64,000 bases of DNA from Pontibacterium granulatum (GTDB taxonomy: Bacteria; Pseudomonadota; Gammaproteobacteria; Pseudomonadales; Balneatricaceae): positions 186,001-250,000 of the forward strand of contig NZ_JASBRH010000001.1 in NCBI RefSeq assembly GCF_029961155.1. The letters are read 5' to 3'. Below, piece by piece: positions 1 through 7,098 of the stretch (position 1 is its first letter; each line of letters begins with the position of its first letter). The notes beneath the pieces were generated by a model. It did not search any database and had not been told where the DNA came from. It saw only the letters and a program-made list of their open reading frames with translations. The translations under genes and the position numbers were made by a program.

Positions 1-359
1 TTATCCAGGAAGGTAAAGGACCCTTGGTATGCCAACGCATTCTCAGTGTAGCTTGCCATCTCTTCCTGCACTTCAACGGTATTACCATCTACGGACGCCT
101 GAGAAGGGATTCGATACATCAAATCAGCTGCCATATCGGGATCAAGAAAACCAGACGCATGCCCTTCATCGGTTTGTGCCATCGTCAGCTTCTGCTCGCT
201 GGAGACACCCGCAAGAATGCTTTTGAAGTCGATATCACGCGCCAGATAGTTTGGGGTATCCGCGTTCGCTATGTTGTTAGCGATTACTTCAGCACGACGC
301 GCTCGCACCATCAGCGCGTCGTCATGAATACCAAGTGCATTGTCGAAAGAGATTGCCAT
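1..359 (-). CDS. flgB: Flagellar basal-body rod protein FlgB (C-terminus cut by window edge)
   Basis: Proximal rod protein of the flagellar basal body, assembled in the periplasm after export by the flagellar type III system. About 119 codons are visible before the reading frame runs off the left edge. The N-terminus carries the rod/hook family signature ANNIANADTPNY at residues 27-38 and begins MAISFDNALG, as FlgB proteins do; most of the usual length of about 130-140 residues is present. It probably heads a flgBCDE-type operon continuing to the left. A sigma-54 type promoter lies 33 bases upstream of the ATG. Confidence 0.93.
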   Translation of the reverse strand, partial: MAISFDNALGIHDDALMVRARRAEVIANNIANADTPNYLARDIDFKSILAGVSSEQKLTMAQTDEGHASGFLDPDMAADLMYRIPSQASVDGNTVEVQEEMASYTENALAYQGSFTFLD

Positions 360-391
360 TGCCTTGCCTCTAAACTGGATGCAGAGAATAA

Positions 392-408
392 AGCAATTTA
401 AATGCCAA
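392..408 (-). promoter_or_regulatory. Sigma-54 (RpoN) promoter of flgB
   Basis: Read on the minus strand the site is TTGGCATTTAAATTGCT. It has the GG of the -24 element and the GC of the -12 element separated by exactly ten bases, as in the consensus TGGCAC-N5-TTGC. It sits 33 bases before the flgB start. RpoN control of the flgB operon is the rule in polar-flagellate Vibrio and Pseudomonas. Confidence 0.75.
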
Positions 409-489
409 CTTACGAAAAGCCCGAAATCATGGCAGATTAAGAAATATTAACGAAACAGGGAGAGGAAAATGCGGCAAAGAGATACCGCC

Positions 490-511
490 CGTTTGCCGCT
501 ACCGGCAAACG
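490..511 (-). terminator. Possible terminator hairpin after cheR
   Basis: A perfect 9-bp inverted repeat (CGTTTGCCG and its complement) with a 4-base loop begins 7 bases past the cheR stop codon. No clean U-tract follows on the minus strand, so it is a weak intrinsic terminator or a 3' end stabiliser. Confidence 0.35.
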
Positions 512-517
512 AGAGGA

Positions 518-1402
518 TCAGATCGCCTGATAGATTATGCCGGGGCGGCAATGGATCATTTTGTAGCAGTCATTCAAGCCGGATAGGGATTCGGACGCCC
601 CCAAAAGGAGATAGCCACCCGGCTTAAGTGTTTTATGGATCTTCCGCAAGATTTCAACTTTGCGTTCGGTGGAAAAATAGATCAGCACGTTACGACAGAA
701 CACAACGTCAAACTGCCCCAATCCAGCATATGAGCCGAGCAGATTAAGGCTGTTAAAACGCACACGTGCCTTTATCTCCGGCTTCACCGCCCAGCAACCA
801 TCCCCGTGATCAGAGAAATAGCGATGCAAGCGCTCTTTTGACAGGCCACGGCCAATGGCAAGCATCTCGTAGACGCCTCCGCGGGCACGGGACAGCACAT
901 TACTGGAGATATCGGTTGCAACGATCTCTGCACCCGCCTTGAGCTGGCCAGGGTTGAGCTGCTTGTACTCATCCAGCACCATACTGATCGAGTACGGCTC
1001 CTGACCTGTTGAACAAGCCGCCGACCAGACCCTTAATCGTCCGGCCGAACTCTTTTCATTCCACTCCGGCAGAATTTTATCGCGCAGGATATCGAAGGGA
1101 TGTGCATCGCGAAACCACAAGGTTTCATTAGTGGTCATCGCATCAATAACCCCTTCTTTCAACGAGGCGCCACCAGGAGACGAGAGACGATCTACCAACT
1201 GATTCAGGGTTTCACAGCCCTGATCCTGCATAATCTTGCCCAAGCGACTCTGAACCAGATATTGCTTATGACCAGCCAGCAAGATTCCACAGCTGTCTTC
1301 CAGAAAACGGCTGAAACGCGTGAACTCCTGATCGCTGATCTTAAACTGACGCCGACTAAGCGGAGTCAGAAGGCTATCCTTTTCCACAGGCTCAGATACC
1401 AC
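518..1402 (-). CDS. cheR: Chemotaxis protein methyltransferase CheR
   Basis: Transfers methyl groups from S-adenosylmethionine to glutamates of chemoreceptors, the adaptation step opposed by CheB, in the cytoplasm. The 294-residue protein has the N-terminal all-alpha CheR domain with TTNETLWFR at about residues 90-98, then the SAM-binding domain with the AACSTGQEP motif at about 128-136. A GTG start overlaps the last 11 bases of cheV, suggesting translational coupling. The cheV-cheR pair beside flgB and flgA matches the Vibrio and Pseudomonas flagellar loci. Length and motifs are typical. Confidence 0.96.
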   Translation of the reverse strand: MVSEPVEKDSLLTPLSRRQFKISDQEFTRFSRFLEDSCGILLAGHKQYLVQSRLGKIMQDQGCETLNQLVDRLSSPGGASLKEGVIDAMTTNETLWFRDAHPFDILRDKILPEWNEKSSAGRLRVWSAACSTGQEPYSISMVLDEYKQLNPGQLKAGAEIVATDISSNVLSRARGGVYEMLAIGRGLSKERLHRYFSDHGDGCWAVKPEIKARVRFNSLNLLGSYAGLGQFDVVFCRNVLIYFSTERKVEILRKIHKTLKPGGYLLLGASESLSGLNDCYKMIHCRPGIIYQAI

Positions 1403-2333
1403 CTTCTACCTGTCGGATACGCCTTACAACCACTTCCGCCAATTCGTTCGGATCAAACTTGGCCAAGAAACCATTCGCACCGACCTTCTTCACCATGGAC
1501 ACGTTAAAGCCGCCGGACAGTGAGGTATGCAATACAACGTGAAGGTCTCGGGTACGCTCGTCCTCACGGATCATAGAAGTCAACGTATAACCGTCCATCT
1601 CTGGCATCTCAATATCAGAGATCACCATCAGGAAGGTTTCATTGGGGTCCATACCTTTGTTGACCATGCCTTCCAGCACCCCCCAAGCGATACGGCCGTT
1701 GTTGGCAGAGGTCACTTTGAGACCAAGCCCTTCCAAACTACGGCGCATCTGATTTCGGGCCACGGAGGAATCATCAACAATCAGGATGTGATGCTGCTTG
1801 GCTTGCTCACGCACCTTCTCGTCCGCCACATCGTGGCTGACTTCGGTAGATGTCGGATACAGATCCGCCAGAATCTGCTCCACATCGATGATTTCAATCA
1901 ACTTGCCTTCGTATTCCAGAATCGCCGTCAGGTAGTTTTCCACACCAATCTCCGCCGGAGGCGCGCTGATCTGGTCCCACTGGGTGTTCAGGATGCGATC
2001 CACGCGGCGCACCAAGAACGCTAGAATACGACGGTTATACTCCACCACAATCAGGAAGCAACGCTCACGCTCTTCATGCGGAACAGCCTGACGACCAATC
2101 GCTTCAGACAAATCCAGTACCGGAATGGTTTCGCCACGGATATGGGCCATCCCCTTGATGGCGGAGGTCTGCCGCGGCACCTCGGTCAACTCCGGGCATT
2201 GCAGCACTTCCCGCACTTTAAAAACGTTAATTCCAAAGCGCTGGTCCGTTTCCAAACCGAACAACAGTAACTCCATCCGGTTCTGACCAACCATCTGGGT
2301 TCTCAGGTTTACACTATCTAGGATACCTGACAT
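1392..2333 (-). CDS. cheV: Chemotaxis coupling protein CheV (CheW domain plus receiver)
   Basis: Scaffold of chemoreceptor arrays that joins a CheW-like coupling domain (about residues 15-165) to a CheY-like receiver (about 182-310). The receiver is intact: acidic pair D187-D188, phospho-acceptor D240 in the context ISDIEMPEMDG, and conserved K292. Phosphorylation by CheA is therefore expected. It lies upstream of and overlaps cheR, and is divergent from flgA across a 64-base gap. No convincing sigma-28 promoter was found in that gap. The length of 313 residues is normal for the family. Confidence 0.96.
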   Translation of the reverse strand: MSGILDSVNLRTQMVGQNRMELLLFGLETDQRFGINVFKVREVLQCPELTEVPRQTSAIKGMAHIRGETIPVLDLSEAIGRQAVPHEERERCFLIVVEYNRRILAFLVRRVDRILNTQWDQISAPPAEIGVENYLTAILEYEGKLIEIIDVEQILADLYPTSTEVSHDVADEKVREQAKQHHILIVDDSSVARNQMRRSLEGLGLKVTSANNGRIAWGVLEGMVNKGMDPNETFLMVISDIEMPEMDGYTLTSMIREDERTRDLHVVLHTSLSGGFNVSMVKKVGANGFLAKFDPNELAEVVVRRIRQVEGGI

Positions 2334-2397
2334 GATCTCTTTATCCCGTGGAAATTAATAAGCCAATCGTTACAGCTCGCCCGATTCGGACACCGCT

Positions 2398-3090
2398 TTG
2401 ATTAAACGTAATTTAACACGACTTTTACTGCTGACCACCACTTTCCTATCACTTTCCGTAGTTGAAGCCAGTGACAACAAAGCGCTGGAGAATGAAGCAC
2501 ATACATTTCTGCTCCAACACCTTCAGCAAACCTATCCAGATTCTCGCGTCCACATTGCGCTCAACCCAATCAGCACCCGGGTAAAGCTAGTAACGTGCAA
2601 GCAACCTGTCCAGTTCAAGCCAAGCCGAACCGGAAGCAGTCGCGTCAGCCTGCGCGCAAGCTGTTCACAGCCGCGCTGGCAAATATATATGACGGCCAAA
2701 GTTCAGATTACTAAACCCGTTTTAGTCACAAATCACGCGATCATTAAAAATCAGATCATTCAGGCCCAGGACCTCAGCCTGCGCGACACCGACATCACGA
2801 CCTTAAGGAACCAGTTTTTTACACATTTGGACTCAGTGATTGGCAAAGCTGCGAAGTACAACCTCGGCTCGGGCAAGGTCATTAACAGCAGCATGCTGGC
2901 CGATGCCATTCTGATCCGTAAAGACGACGCCGTAATTATCGAAGCCGGCCGGGGGGCTCTCACAATTCGCACCGCGGGGACCGCCCTCAACAGCGGCAAA
3001 GAAGGTCAGCAAATAGCCGTACGCAACAACAAGTCCGGACGCGTTATAAAAGCGTTTGTAATAGCTCCCGGGTTAGTACGCACTCCGTAA
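2398..3090 (+). CDS. flgA: Flagellar P-ring assembly chaperone FlgA
   Basis: Periplasmic chaperone needed to assemble the FlgI P-ring around the rod. The 230-residue product starts at a TTG codon and has a basic N-terminus followed by a hydrophobic signal peptide ending near residues 22-24 (SVVEAS). The C-terminal half contains the SAF/ChapFlgA region (NHAIIKNQIIQAQDLSLRD near the middle, the tail ending in AFVIAPG). The TTG start is supported by the signal peptide rather than by a strong ribosome site. It is followed by flgM and flgN, the usual order. Confidence 0.92.
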   Translation: MIKRNLTRLLLLTTTFLSLSVVEASDNKALENEAHTFLLQHLQQTYPDSRVHIALNPISTRVKLVTCKQPVQFKPSRTGSSRVSLRASCSQPRWQIYMTAKVQITKPVLVTNHAIIKNQIIQAQDLSLRDTDITTLRNQFFTHLDSVIGKAAKYNLGSGKVINSSMLADAILIRKDDAVIIEAGRGALTIRTAGTALNSGKEGQQIAVRNNKSGRVIKAFVIAPGLVRTP

Positions 3091-3141
3091 TGGCCGCTTT
3101 ATGATCAGCCTGCTATAATGGCAAAAACTTAAAAAACTTTC

Positions 3142-3168
3142 TCAAGTTCTAAATTCAGATGCCGATAG
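3142..3168 (+). promoter_or_regulatory. Sigma-28 (FliA) promoter of flgM
   Basis: TCAAGTTC, an 11-base spacer, then GCCGATAG closely match the flagellar sigma-28 consensus TAAAGTTT-N11-GCCGATAA with the exact spacing. It lies 32 bases before the flgM ATG and past the end of flgA. FliA-driven flgM expression is the known feedback in which the anti-sigma factor gene is transcribed by its own target. Confidence 0.8.
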
Positions 3169-3200
3169 CTAAGGCATAACATGTACTGAGGATTGGACGA

Positions 3201-3518
3201 ATGGTAATCGACTACCCGGGCTTAACGTCTTCACAGACTATTAGCGCTCGTGGCAAAGCGGCGCAGCCTGCTGGTACTACCGTTAACGGTAACCAGAACA
3301 GTGCTGGCAACGCGACACCGTCCAACGCAGGTGACACCGTCAAGCTGAGCAGTACTGCCAAAACGCTGTTGCGTTCTGAGCAGACACTTAATAGTTCCCC
3401 TGACGTGGACAGTGAACGTGTTGAAAAGCTACGAGCAGAAATAGAAAGCGGCAGCTACCAGGTAAACAGCCAGAAAGTAGCGGAAGGGATCATGCGCTTC
3501 GAAGGATTGCTGAGTTAA
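3201..3518 (+). CDS. flgM: Anti-sigma-28 factor FlgM
   Basis: Binds and inhibits FliA until the hook is complete, when FlgM is exported. The 105-residue product is low in complexity and polar in its N-terminal half, as expected for this intrinsically disordered family. The conserved FliA-binding region is in the C-terminal half: DTVKLSSTAKTLL near residue 50, then VEKLRAEIESGSYQVNSQKVAEGI near the end. A GAGG ribosome site precedes the ATG. The stop codon abuts the flgN start, so the two are translationally coupled. The sigma-28 promoter upstream fits. Confidence 0.93.
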   Translation: MVIDYPGLTSSQTISARGKAAQPAGTTVNGNQNSAGNATPSNAGDTVKLSSTAKTLLRSEQTLNSSPDVDSERVEKLRAEIESGSYQVNSQKVAEGIMRFEGLLS

Positions 3519-4013
3519 TTGAAACCGATGAAGGCCGAACAATTAAAACTCTTTAATGCCCAGCTTATGCAGGGCATTTCTGTTTTAGAGCAACTGGAAA
3601 AGCTGTTGGAGCGAGAGCGGGAAGCGCTCAGCAACCGGGAGCTGGACCAGATCCAGGACAGCATCACCGAGAAGCAGGGGTTGATTAACCGCTACCTTGA
3701 AATCAACAAGGAGCGCACCTCCCTTCTTGAGTCTCTTGGCCTGACCGCAAACAACGAAGGCGTTGAAAAGCTGATCGAAAACGCGCCAGCAGTAGCTCAA
3801 CCGGTACTTACCGAATCCTGGCGCAAGCTTCAGGAAAAGCTCGAGGTACTGCAAGAGCGAAATAAAGTTAACGGCCTGATCAGCTCCCGCAACCTGAAAA
3901 ACGTCGAGCAGCTCCTCTCTATCATGAGCGGACGCAGCGCAAAGGACCGCCTTTATAATCAGAAGGGCTCAGCGGGACACTATCGAGCTCAAAGCCGAAT
4001 CGGCAAAGCCTGA
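3519..4013 (+). CDS. flgN: Flagellar export chaperone FlgN
   Basis: Cytoplasmic chaperone for the hook-filament junction proteins FlgK and FlgL. The 164-residue product is mostly helical and coiled-coil-like, rich in Glu, Leu, Arg and Gln (EQLEKLLEREREAL near residue 25), which is typical of FlgN. The TTG start directly follows the flgM stop; an ATG three codons later at 3528 is an alternative. Identification rests on position after flgM and on composition, since FlgN sequences diverge strongly. A PilZ gene (flgZ), which follows flgN in Pseudomonas, is absent here. Confidence 0.88.
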   Translation: MKPMKAEQLKLFNAQLMQGISVLEQLEKLLEREREALSNRELDQIQDSITEKQGLINRYLEINKERTSLLESLGLTANNEGVEKLIENAPAVAQPVLTESWRKLQEKLEVLQERNKVNGLISSRNLKNVEQLLSIMSGRSAKDRLYNQKGSAGHYRAQSRIGKA

Positions 4014-4035
4014 TCGAAAGCACCACATCTAGAAG

Positions 4036-4064
4036 ATGACTCTTCCGTAGATTAGCGTTAGAAT
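4036..4064 (+). promoter_or_regulatory. Probable promoter of tRNA-Arg(CCT)
   Basis: ATGACT, a 17-base spacer, and TAGAAT form a plausible sigma-70 promoter. A GC-rich stretch (CGCCGCC) follows the -10, as in stringently controlled stable-RNA promoters. The predicted start is about 15 bases before the tRNA. Confidence 0.5.
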
Positions 4065-4087
4065 CGCCGCCAGATTATCCGAACAGC

Positions 4088-4164
4088 GTCCCAGTAGCTC
4101 AGGTGGATAGAGCGGTCCCCTCCTAAGGGACAGGCCAGGGGTTCGAATCCTCTCTGGGACGCCA
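4088..4164 (+). tRNA. tRNA-Arg (anticodon CCT)
   Basis: A 77-base cloverleaf with acceptor stem GTCCCAG/CTGGGAC, discriminator G and encoded CCA. The anticodon loop is CTCCTAA between stems GTCCC and GGGAC, giving anticodon CCT, which reads AGG. The T-loop GGTTCGAATCC is canonical. It is a single gene between flgN and the convergent receiver-TPR gene. Confidence 0.97.
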
Positions 4165-4176
4165 TTTTACCCCCAC

Positions 4177-5796
4177 TTAACGTAGCAGCACCCCTAGCGG
4201 CCCATCTGGCAACTCATCGATATCCTTTTGACGCAGCGCCATCAACTGCTCGCACTTCTGCCTCACCTCACCCGCCAACCTAATTTTTCCAGCCAAGTGC
4301 ATATTACGATCAAACATGATCAAACGCGCATCTCGCTTGGGCTTATCATCGCGAGCCAGCTCCAGATACAACTGCGCCAGATTACACAACGCACTGCCGT
4401 TCATGTGGTCGTATTCCAATGCGAGACCAAAATGTCTTAATGCCTGCGACAAACGGCCATTGGCATAGTGGCGCACACCCTGGCGGTTCACCTTCATACT
4501 CATTTCCGGATCTCGTTTCGTCTTTGCCTTTACTTCACCTTTCGAAGTAGCAGACGCAGAAAGCGCAGGTTTCGAGATCACCTCCCCACTGAAGCGTGCG
4601 ATCTCCTTTCCCAGATCAAGCGGATTGCCCAACTGACTGTTTTCACGCTTCGCTTCCTGGGTGTATTTATCGATCTCATCTTCACGATCAAGGGTCCGCG
4701 CCAACTCGGCCCGCAACAATGCAGACTTTACCTTAAGTGTCTCGTCCTCTTTAAATTGTGATGATGCCTGAGCAAGCAATGCATCAAATTGCCGCTCAGT
4801 ATCTAACACTTGATTCTCCGAATCCGGATCTACATTCAAACGCAATACGTTCGCGAGCTTAAGATAGGGCTCTGCCGACTTGTAACAACTTTTCTGCCCC
4901 AGTGTGATGGACCTCTTATAGGCCCCCTGTGCCACATCCAACTTGCTGGTTTGTGTCGCCAAACGCCCCAACTCCATCTGCCTTGGAATACCCATAGGGG
5001 ATTTAGAGGTCGCCAACTTAACAATCTCTCGCGCCTCATCCAAGTCGCCTTGGTATTCATGAGCACGCGCCAACAGATCGTAAGCAGCCAGGTAAAGCGG
5101 GTTAGCAGCGATCACGTCCTGCAACAAGCTTATCGATTCAGCTTCCATCCCCTGATACATAAGCGATTCAGCCCAATAAAGCCCTGCCTCTTTACCCCGT
5201 GTCCGCCAATACAATTCCTCCGATAACTGCTGCAATTCCTCATAACGCATTATCTGACTCAGAATCTGACAGGCAATCAACTGAGCTTCATCAAAATCAG
5301 GATCACTTGAGGTGAAGCGCGTGAGACAAAGACGCAGAGCAGCCTCTTCATCTCCGGACTCGAGCGCACGATCAATATCCATGAATCGCTGACGTCGGAT
5401 CATCAGAGCATCGAGACGACCTTTCAGCTTATCGATGGTAAACGGCTTGGTAATCAGGATATCCGGCTTACTCTCGATTGCATGCAAAACCGCTTCCTGC
5501 GATGCATCACTGGTCATAAAGACCCAGCATGCGCTGGGCTTCATATAGCCACGATAACGCGCTTCCTCCAGTAGCTGGATACCGGCAAATGAATCACTGA
5601 CATTGTGACCAAGCAGAATGATGTCGTAACTATGCTCAGCGATCTCAGCAAGGACTCGGTTACTGACGGTGGTGGCCCTGATATTGGAAATACCCACGGA
5701 GCGCAGCATATAGAAGATGGACGCACGCATATTGCCACTGCTCTCTACGAGCAGAACACGCTTATCCGAATAATCAACTGTTGCCACACTCAACAC
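4177..5796 (-). CDS. Degenerate receiver domain-TPR protein
   Basis: A 539-residue cytoplasmic protein with an N-terminal CheY-like receiver fold (about residues 11-130) followed by a helical region containing tetratricopeptide-like repeats (about 200-300 and again about 430-480, NGSALCNLAQLYLELARD). The receiver lacks key residues. The acidic pair position reads VES (E18, S19), and the strand that normally ends in the phospho-acceptor Asp reads YDIILLGHN, placing G63 there. The Thr (FMTSDAS) and Lys (ITKPF) positions are kept. It therefore probably does not accept phosphate by the standard route. The function is unknown. The flanking flagellar genes make a chemotaxis or motility role possible, but it is transcribed separately beyond a tRNA. 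Confidence 0.85.
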   Translation of the reverse strand: MLSVATVDYSDKRVLLVESSGNMRASIFYMLRSVGISNIRATTVSNRVLAEIAEHSYDIILLGHNVSDSFAGIQLLEEARYRGYMKPSACWVFMTSDASQEAVLHAIESKPDILITKPFTIDKLKGRLDALMIRRQRFMDIDRALESGDEEAALRLCLTRFTSSDPDFDEAQLIACQILSQIMRYEELQQLSEELYWRTRGKEAGLYWAESLMYQGMEAESISLLQDVIAANPLYLAAYDLLARAHEYQGDLDEAREIVKLATSKSPMGIPRQMELGRLATQTSKLDVAQGAYKRSITLGQKSCYKSAEPYLKLANVLRLNVDPDSENQVLDTERQFDALLAQASSQFKEDETLKVKSALLRAELARTLDREDEIDKYTQEAKRENSQLGNPLDLGKEIARFSGEVISKPALSASATSKGEVKAKTKRDPEMSMKVNRQGVRHYANGRLSQALRHFGLALEYDHMNGSALCNLAQLYLELARDDKPKRDARLIMFDRNMHLAGKIRLAGEVRQKCEQLMALRQKDIDELPDGPLGVLLR

Positions 5797-5864
5797 CTAT
5801 GTTATCGACGGGCTCCCAGCCTCAGTAAGTGACTGGAAGTATAGGGAAAAGTGTATCAGCTTAG

Positions 5865-5903
5865 AAAAAAAAAGCACCGTACGTAGGGTGAAACGCGCGG
5901 TGC
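5865..5903 (-). terminator. Orphan intrinsic terminator
   Basis: On the minus strand a GCACCG/CGGTGC stem, extended internally by CGT/ACG pairing around a C-rich loop, is followed by nine consecutive T. This is a strong intrinsic terminator shape, but no protein-coding gene precedes it on that strand; it lies in the gap upstream of the receiver-TPR gene. Confidence 0.7.
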
Positions 5904-5920
5904 CAAGACAGTTCTATGCT
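5865..5920 (-). ncRNA. Candidate short sRNA, possibly anaerobically controlled
   Basis: Inferred only from signals: the orphan terminator at 5865-5903, a -10-like CATAGT at 5927-5932 on the minus strand, and an FNR/Anr-like site centred about 44 bases upstream of the predicted start. The transcript would be about 55 bases, mostly the terminator hairpin with a pyrimidine-rich TTTCACCCT loop that could act as a seed. I do not recognise it as a known sRNA family. Confidence 0.35.
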
Positions 5921-5957
5921 GTAAAAACTATGCTAACGATTAAGCCGCCAAAATCTA

Positions 5958-5971
5958 ATGATATAGGTCAA
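5958..5971. promoter_or_regulatory. FNR/Anr-like binding site
   Basis: ATGAT-N4-GTCAA differs at one position from the Anr box TTGAT-N4-GTCAA. It lies 107 bases before the deacetylase ATG on one side and about 44 bases from the predicted start of the candidate sRNA on the other, so it could serve either transcript. It is a short motif in AT-rich DNA, so chance is possible. Confidence 0.4.
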
Positions 5972-6077
5972 AAAAAGCACAGCATTCCAACACTACCCGT
6001 AAATTAAGACGTTTGGATAAGGACAGCCAGCTACCCTTTTCTTTAAACTGAAGAAAAAGAGCAAAAAAAGAAAGACA

Positions 6078-7001
6078 ATGACCACTGCATTTATCTCCCA
6101 CGAGGATTGTGGGCTGCACAACATGGGCCCGGAACATCCCGAAGCACCGGTACGCTTACTCGCGATCCGCAAGGTACTGGAAAAAACCGGTTTGATTGAA
6201 GAACTGGATCAACACCAGTCGGTCCATGTTACAGCCGAGCAGGTCAAATTGGCCCATGCCGAACTGCATCAGAAACGCCTTGAAATGAAACTGCCGGAAC
6301 AAGGTATTTTCTGGGCAGATGAAGATACAGCGCTATGCCCGGATTCACTTCATGCAGCAAGCCTTGCCGCGGGCTCTGGCATCCTCGCCGTTAATAGGGT
6401 GCTTGAGGGCAAAGCTCGAAATGCGTTTTGCTCGGTCCGCCCCCCTGGCCACCACGCAGAGCATAATATCCCGATGGGATTTTGCTTCTACAACAATATC
6501 GCCATTGCCGCGATACATGCGCTGCAACAACCGGGTATTGAGCGCGTGGCAATCGTAGACTTCGATGTACATCACGGTAACGGCACAGTGGACATCTTCA
6601 AGGACCGGCCTGAAGTCCTGGTCTGCTCAAGTTTTCAACACCCGTTTTATCCGGAGCGCTATAGCGAAATTACACGCGACCACATCATCAACTGCCCTAT
6701 GGAAGCTCATTCCGGCAGCCTGGTGTTCCGCAATCTGGTTGAGGGGAAATGGCTACCAGCCATCCAGGCGCACAAGCCCGACATGATCTTTATCTCCGCA
6801 GGCTTCGACGCACACCACGAAGATCCGATGGCCGACATCAAACTCGACGAGGAAGATTATCGCTGGGTAACCAGCTTGTTGGCCGACAGCGCCCGTACAT
6901 ATTCACAGAACCGTATCGTATCCATGCTCGAAGGCGGTTATAACCCGGTTTCACTGGCATTCAGTGTACAGGCCCACCTTGAGGTACTGGCTGGCTACTA
7001 A
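6078..7001 (+). CDS. HDAC-family (arginase-fold) deacetylase
   Basis: A 307-residue zinc-dependent amidohydrolase of the histone deacetylase / acetylpolyamine amidohydrolase superfamily, cytoplasmic. The family landmarks are present: RPPGHHAEH with the catalytic His pair H125-H126, VDFDVHHGNGT with zinc ligands D163 and H165, and a later SAGFDAHHEDP supplying the second zinc Asp. A glycine loop (LEGGYN) lies near the C-terminus. Substrates of bacterial members range from acetylpolyamines to other acylated amines and cannot be told from sequence here. It is monocistronic, with a purine-rich AAAGAAAG before the ATG and a terminator after the stop. Confidence 0.9.
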   Translation: MTTAFISHEDCGLHNMGPEHPEAPVRLLAIRKVLEKTGLIEELDQHQSVHVTAEQVKLAHAELHQKRLEMKLPEQGIFWADEDTALCPDSLHAASLAAGSGILAVNRVLEGKARNAFCSVRPPGHHAEHNIPMGFCFYNNIAIAAIHALQQPGIERVAIVDFDVHHGNGTVDIFKDRPEVLVCSSFQHPFYPERYSEITRDHIINCPMEAHSGSLVFRNLVEGKWLPAIQAHKPDMIFISAGFDAHHEDPMADIKLDEEDYRWVTSLLADSARTYSQNRIVSMLEGGYNPVSLAFSVQAHLEVLAGY

Positions 7002-7046
7002 GGCCTAGACTTTAGCACGGCAAAGCCAAACCCGCCGAACATGCAC

Positions 7047-7076
7047 AAAAAAAGCTGCCCAAGGGCAGCTTTTTTT
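7047..7076. terminator. Bidirectional terminator between the deacetylase gene and oadB
   Basis: An 8-bp stem AGCTGCCC/GGGCAGCT with a 2-base loop, flanked by a run of A on the left and T on the right. It can end both the rightward deacetylase transcript and the leftward oad operon. Confidence 0.85.
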
Positions 7077-7098
7077 GTTTACAGATGCGTCGGAAAGA

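Noticed and set aside
4014-4087. No PilZ gene (flgZ) after flgN
   Set aside because: Its position next to flgN is a Pseudomonas trait; absence in other gammaproteobacteria is common.
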